NCBI GenBank assembly: GCA_019058165.1
Contig: JAHLVZ010000001.1
Location: forward strand, 62,412 to 95,379
Source: Candidatus Heimdallarchaeota archaeon
GTDB lineage: Archaea > Asgardarchaeota > Heimdallarchaeia > JABLTI01
DNA length: 32,968 nt
Reading direction: 5' to 3'
Made by a program: the position numbers and the translations under genes. A model generated the notes under the pieces. The model searched no databases and had not been told where the DNA came from. It saw only the letters and a list, made by a program, of their open reading frames with translations. Shown piece by piece: positions 28,466-32,968 of this stretch (position 1 is the stretch's first letter; each line of letters begins with the position of its first letter).

Positions 28466-30829
28466 ATGAACGTAAACTTTATACATCGTAACAGCTTAAC
28501 ATTATCCATGAAGAGGGAAAGAAGCGCACTAATTTTTTCAGAAATTTTATTACTACTAATTAGTTTCTACTTTTCGTCAAATTTTTATTTACAAAATAAT
28601 CCAATAATGGTTGCTGCTTCCCATGAAGATATCACTAAAGATCAGTTATATGCTGATGATTTTCCTACAAGTTATAATTCGCAAAATCTAATGTCAAACA
28701 AACAATTGACCAAGATTTGCGATTTTGATTTTAGCTATGGTGCTATGGAAAAAATCTTTGTAAAAGAAAATTATGTCTATTCAATTTTAGAAAATGGTGG
28801 TTTGCTAATTTTTGACACGTCAATTTCTTCTAAACCAACATTGATTGGTAGCTTTAATGAATTTCAAATAAATACTGGGGGTTTTGTTGGAGATAATTTA
28901 ATTTATCTTGGAATTTTTGGTGGGGGCTCCGCCATAATTAATGTGTCTGATCCTTATAATCCTGTCAAAATTTCAACTTTGAAAGATGTCAATATTGTAA
29001 ACAAATTTTATGTGTCTAATGACTTATTTTTTACTCTTGATGGTTTTAACAGAATATTAGTCTATAATATTAGCAATCCATTAAGACCTGTTCTTTTGTC
29101 GTTAATAGATTATTATACACAAGACTTTACACGTGTGAACGACTTTTCTGTAAAGGGAGATTTGCTTTACATTCTTTTTATTACTGGTCTTGTTATAGTC
29201 GATATTTCAGATCCGGAAAACCCTATTGAATTAGTTAAACATGAGTCCGTTAAAGGATTATCTTTTGATTTTAAAGATGATTATGTTTTGACAACATCAG
29301 TTTTTAGAAATAATTCAATATCGTTTTGTCAATTGAATATTCATGATTTTACTGATCCTTTTACGATCAAAAACATTTCAAGTCTTATTTTAAATACTAC
29401 AGTTTATAATAAAAAAGTTCAAGTTATAAACAATTCAGCATTTATTTATGATGCTGAATTCATAATAGTTAACGTGTCTGAAATTAGCTCTCCTGAAGTT
29501 ATTGGTTTTTATTCCCAAATCTCTTTGCCTTCACAGAACAGGATTCTTTATTTGGATATTAATGAGTGTTTTATTGATTATGAAAAGGAAATCATTTATT
29601 GTGCTGATTTTGGAAATGGTTTGTTAATATTCGATTTTATTAATTATCCCTCTCTATTTTTGAAAGGTTTCTTTGATTCGGGTGGAAAAATTACTGATGT
29701 TTTTGTTAAAGATAAGTTTGTTTATATCAGTGATGTTCGTGAGAGTTATTACAATCCCACCTCGAAATTTAGCATTTATAAAACAGAACATAATTTTAGC
29801 TCCATAACCCTCTTAGGTGAGTATTATCCGAATGGAAGAATTCTCGATTTTATTATAAATGAGCAGTACGTTTATTTGTCTGTTTTAAATTCTGGCATTG
29901 AAATAATTAATATTTCTAATCCAATGGAACCTCAGCTTGTAAATACCTATAACAATAGCTTGAAATATCTAAATGAATTAGTCATTGATTCACAAAACAA
30001 CATACTCTATACAACTGTTTACGATAAAGGACTTGTAATTTTAAATATTTCAAATCCAAAAGAACCACAACTGATTACTGAATACATGCAGATGAATGAC
30101 TGGAATTACAAATATTCCGAGTTTTGTTTAGCAGATGAGCTTCTTATTGTCAAAATTGCTGGAAATGATTATGGTACGGGTTTTTCCATCCTTAATATAT
30201 CTAATCCAAGTCAACCAGCAGTTCTCTGGAGTGGGTATATTAGTCGTTATGTTACATCTCTAAGTGTTTTCGATGATTTGCTCATTGTAGGTAAACATTA
30301 CAATATTGTTGAAATTTATGATATCTCCGATCCAATTTCTCCTGAACTATTATCAAGTGTAAGTAATAACTGGTTTTTTTCTGAAAATGAAATTGTAACA
30401 AAGGAATCTTCAGTTTTTGTTGCAAGAGGTGAAAATGGTTTATTAATTGTTGATATTGAACATCCAAAAATGGCAAGATTAGTAACAACAATGAAGGATC
30501 ATTATAGTGGTGAAAGCTTTGATGTTTTTGTTCAAGGGGATTATGTTTTTTTGGCTGATGGTTGGGATGGTCTTGAGATTTTTAAACTCGATTCATACAA
30601 GCTCAGATTTGTTGTGTTTTTTGTACCAATAGGTGGAATCATTATTGTTTCTTTCATAATTTTCACTAATATCAGGAAAACAAAAAAGTATAAATTAACT
30701 ATGAAAAAAAATCCTACTCGATGCTATAAAAACTTTAATACATTCTCTATGCTTTTCTTTTTTCCTCTCTTCTTGTTCCTTCTTTTCCTTAAGCGTTGTT
30801 TCTCCTGTTTGAGAAGAGTTGTTTTTTGA
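28466..30829 (+). CDS. LVIVD-repeat beta-propeller surface protein with C-terminal TM
   Basis: Repeats such as LLIFDTSISSKPTLIGSF, LVIVDISDPENPIELV, LVILNISNPKEPQLITEY. Signal-like N-terminus and a TM before the charged tail. Confidence 0.88.
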   Translation: MNVNFIHRNSLTLSMKRERSALIFSEILLLLISFYFSSNFYLQNNPIMVAASHEDITKDQLYADDFPTSYNSQNLMSNKQLTKICDFDFSYGAMEKIFVKENYVYSILENGGLLIFDTSISSKPTLIGSFNEFQINTGGFVGDNLIYLGIFGGGSAIINVSDPYNPVKISTLKDVNIVNKFYVSNDLFFTLDGFNRILVYNISNPLRPVLLSLIDYYTQDFTRVNDFSVKGDLLYILFITGLVIVDISDPENPIELVKHESVKGLSFDFKDDYVLTTSVFRNNSISFCQLNIHDFTDPFTIKNISSLILNTTVYNKKVQVINNSAFIYDAEFIIVNVSEISSPEVIGFYSQISLPSQNRILYLDINECFIDYEKEIIYCADFGNGLLIFDFINYPSLFLKGFFDSGGKITDVFVKDKFVYISDVRESYYNPTSKFSIYKTEHNFSSITLLGEYYPNGRILDFIINEQYVYLSVLNSGIEIINISNPMEPQLVNTYNNSLKYLNELVIDSQNNILYTTVYDKGLVILNISNPKEPQLITEYMQMNDWNYKYSEFCLADELLIVKIAGNDYGTGFSILNISNPSQPAVLWSGYISRYVTSLSVFDDLLIVGKHYNIVEIYDISDPISPELLSSVSNNWFFSENEIVTKESSVFVARGENGLLIVDIEHPKMARLVTTMKDHYSGESFDVFVQGDYVFLADGWDGLEIFKLDSYKLRFVVFFVPIGGIIIVSFIIFTNIRKTKKYKLTMKKNPTRCYKNFNTFSMLFFFPLFLFLLFLKRCFSCLRRVVF

Positions 30830-30928
30830 CTCTTTTTCGGCTGTTTTTCAGGTTCTCTTCTTAAGCGGTTTTTGGTGTTTTAAGCAGAGTTTTTTCGATT
30901 CATTTCTTCTTACACATTGCTTCTCAGT

Positions 30929-32083
30929 TTAGATATCCACTGGGTTTTCTAATGGGTACAAATCCTCATTATCGCTTCCCTCGATTGCATATGTTGCTCC
31001 TAGAAACCAGACTAATTCCGACCAATAATTGCCTTGACTTAGAGAAGCATTGTACCAAACATTTGGTCCATAATCACTTGCTGAGCTACTGTCATCATTT
31101 ACCTGTGATCTGTTTTGTAGGATTCCTGTATAGTAATTATTGATGAAATTGTTAGCATAAAATACCGTGTTAGTACTATCGTCTATTTCAATCGCCAATC
31201 CTGTATTATTGTAAAACACATTTTTGCTTACGCTTGAATTGATTATGTATTCAATATTCATTCCTTTTCCATTAAAACTGAAATAATTCCTCTTAATTGT
31301 GAGATTTAATCCTCTTCCTCCATATCCTGATCGTCCATTATAACTACAATTATTACCCAGAATTGTGGAATTCTCCACCCATGATACAAACATTCCTCTT
31401 TCACTATTATTGTTACACGTGTTGTTTGCGATTACTATTGAATGACTCACCATATATTTACCGTAAAGATACTGATCTTCATGTATGAAGAAAATGCCGT
31501 ACTCATTATTGTTACAGGTATTATTGTCTACCATCAAGTTGTCGTTCAGTCCTAAAAGATGCAAACCATATCTCATATTATTACAGTTATTGTTAGAAAT
31601 TAATGAGTCATAACATCCTGTAGTTTTAATTCCTACTGAGCCATAGCAGATATTATTCCTCACGATTGTACCTGGGCAATAAATCAATTCTATTGATGGT
31701 CTACCCTGTCCTGTAAATATATTATTCTCTATTCTTGCGGTCCCGTATGACACATTCACTAAAACAATTGGATATCCAGCTTCAATGTTACAATTCCTTA
31801 TGATGAAATGACTACTTGTTTGATTTATTTTGATCCCAAAAAGTCTCTTTGTGGAAAAAATAAAATTTTCAATTATGTATGGATCTTCTTTTGTTCCGTT
31901 CCCAGGAAAATGATACCGATTCGCAAAATCTTCATCCCGATAAATGATGATTTCCCCCACAAAATAAACTCGATTCTTCATATGCCATGTTAGTAACCAA
32001 GCACTCACGCTGATTACTAATACTAATTGCACTATTAAGATTGCAACTATAACCCTTATACCTCTCTTACTCTTCCCAAACAT
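30929..32083 (-). CDS. NosD-like right-handed parallel beta-helix protein, N-terminal TM anchor
   Basis: Start refined to ATG 32083 (MFGKSKRGIRV). Repeats such as IENNIFTGQG, IVRNNICYGS, ISNNNCNNMRYGLHLLGLNDNLMVDNNTCNNNEYGIFF, IANNTCNNN. Confidence 0.88.
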   Translation of the reverse strand: MFGKSKRGIRVIVAILIVQLVLVISVSAWLLTWHMKNRVYFVGEIIIYRDEDFANRYHFPGNGTKEDPYIIENFIFSTKRLFGIKINQTSSHFIIRNCNIEAGYPIVLVNVSYGTARIENNIFTGQGRPSIELIYCPGTIVRNNICYGSVGIKTTGCYDSLISNNNCNNMRYGLHLLGLNDNLMVDNNTCNNNEYGIFFIHEDQYLYGKYMVSHSIVIANNTCNNNSERGMFVSWVENSTILGNNCSYNGRSGYGGRGLNLTIKRNYFSFNGKGMNIEYIINSSVSKNVFYNNTGLAIEIDDSTNTVFYANNFINNYYTGILQNRSQVNDDSSSASDYGPNVWYNASLSQGNYWSELVWFLGATYAIEGSDNEDLYPLENPVDI

Positions 32084-32085
32084 CT

Positions 32086-32538
32086 TCAAGTCACCCCTTT
32101 TGTTTTCCCTTCTGCTTGAATCATAAGTAATATTTTTTTTCTTCTTATTAAAAACCAAATTAGGTTTCCAATAAAGCAAGCACCTGTAAAAATCGGCCCA
32201 CCTAAGAAAATAACTTGAAACCCTATGTATAAACCATAGTCAAGAATAACTCCAGGTATATTTGAACTGATTCTACTCACATCATCAAAAATAATGAAAA
32301 TAAGAATAATTAAAATGAAATAAATCATGTAAGATGCACCAAATACGAATACTGTTAATGGTATTCTTAGTAATTTATCATGTTTTATCGTTTGCATCTT
32401 TTGAGATAGAAAAACCAATATTAATGACACTAAAGGAATGAGTATTACTAATCCACATAGAAAGACTACGAATAGAATATCTACCCAAATTGGCAGCTCA
32501 AGAAACATCACATTGTTCGGAGCAAGTCTAAATGTCAC
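32086..32538 (-). CDS. Four-TM hypothetical membrane protein
   Basis: Hydrophobic segments throughout. Its TGA stop lies 2 nt before the ATG of the downstream NosD-like gene, consistent with translational coupling. Confidence 0.6.
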   Translation of the reverse strand: MTFRLAPNNVMFLELPIWVDILFVVFLCGLVILIPLVSLILVFLSQKMQTIKHDKLLRIPLTVFVFGASYMIYFILIILIFIIFDDVSRISSNIPGVILDYGLYIGFQVIFLGGPIFTGACFIGNLIWFLIRRKKILLMIQAEGKTKGVT

Positions 32539-32778
32539 AGGAATAATCCTACTCTCCTCTTAATTTTAGGTATTTAATTATTCATTTCCGAGTATTTAAT
32601 TCTTTTATCAAATCAATTAGTTTGTTACCTTTTTGTTCTTGTTTTTCCCGGAACACTTTTTCCACTATATTCTTCTTTTTAGTTATGAAGTTCTTTTCGT
32701 TTCAAAACTCCCAACACCACAAATAAACTAATCAATTTTAGTACTATATATGGTGTTTACTTTATTCTATATTTCTAC

Positions 32779-32802
32779 ACTTTACAACCAAGACAAAGAA
32801 TT
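32779..32802 (+). repeat. 24-nt intergenic repeat, copy 6
   Basis: ACTTTACAACCAAGACAAAGAATT. Confidence 0.9.
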
Positions 32803-32880
32803 CTTCACCGTTTCGTTCTTCTTTTTGCTAAAAAAATTAAATTCAAAGAAGTTTATTGTATGTTTGAAAAGTAATGTGGG

Positions 32881-32968
32881 ATGTTTTCTTTGTCAGTGAA
32901 ATGTCTAAATTGCGGGGAAATGATTGAATCGGATAGTGACCAATGCAATAGTTGTGGATTTAAAATTG
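32881..32968 (+). CDS. Second copy of the zinc-ribbon multi-TM protein, truncated by window end
   Basis: MFSLSVKCLNCGEMIESDSDQCNSCGFKI, identical to the N-terminus of 27703..28110. Confidence 0.85.
   Translation, partial: MFSLSVKCLNCGEMIESDSDQCNSCGFKI

Larger units (their letters stand above)
32779..32968 (+). repeat. 190-nt direct repeat, copy B (continues beyond the window)
   Basis: See copy A. Near-identical coding part, more divergent leader. Confidence 0.88.

Noticed and set aside
24469-32802. CRISPR array explanation for the 24-nt repeat
   Set aside because: Copies are hundreds to thousands of nt apart with genes between them. There are no short regular spacers.
24469-32802. Integron attC explanation for the 24-nt repeat
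   Set aside because: No RYYYAAC/GTTRRRY core pair and no extended imperfect palindrome seen. Genes between copies lie on both strands and no integron integrase is in the window.

Overview
AT-rich archaeal window, probably Asgard-like; this placement is inferred from gene content and is not proven. The left half (about 1-15 kb) is a mostly housekeeping block: a 5'-truncated TnpB, GH57 glycosidase, methenyl-H4MPT cyclohydrolase (mch), UDP-glucose 6-dehydrogenase, methyltransferase, TPR protein, methanogen-type (type 2) seryl-tRNA synthetase, hydrogenase maturation protease, Trm5/Taw2-like methyltransferase, a complete TnpB, a PUA protein, DinB with a PIP box, and a 40-aa zinc-ribbon ORF missed by the ORF track. 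The right half (about 15-33 kb) is an island of predicted membrane-anchored surface proteins: TSP3-like Ca-binding repeats, LVIVD propellers, a seven-repeat SBBP propeller and a NosD-like beta-helix. It also contains duplicated two-gene modules of small zinc-ribbon/membrane proteins. The most interesting signal is a near-identical 24-nt intergenic repeat, ACTTTACAACCAAGACAAAGAATT. It occurs six times within about 8.3 kb, always in the same orientation, abutting gene ends or promoter regions. One copy (32779) has a left flank homologous to one repeat copy and a right flank homologous to another, as expected if the repeat has been a recombination junction. Other leads are a single in-frame TAG splitting an otherwise continuous LVIVD-repeat protein, tandem stem-loops at the 3' ends of both tnpB genes (candidate omega-RNAs), and a cysteine conserved in all seven SBBP blades.
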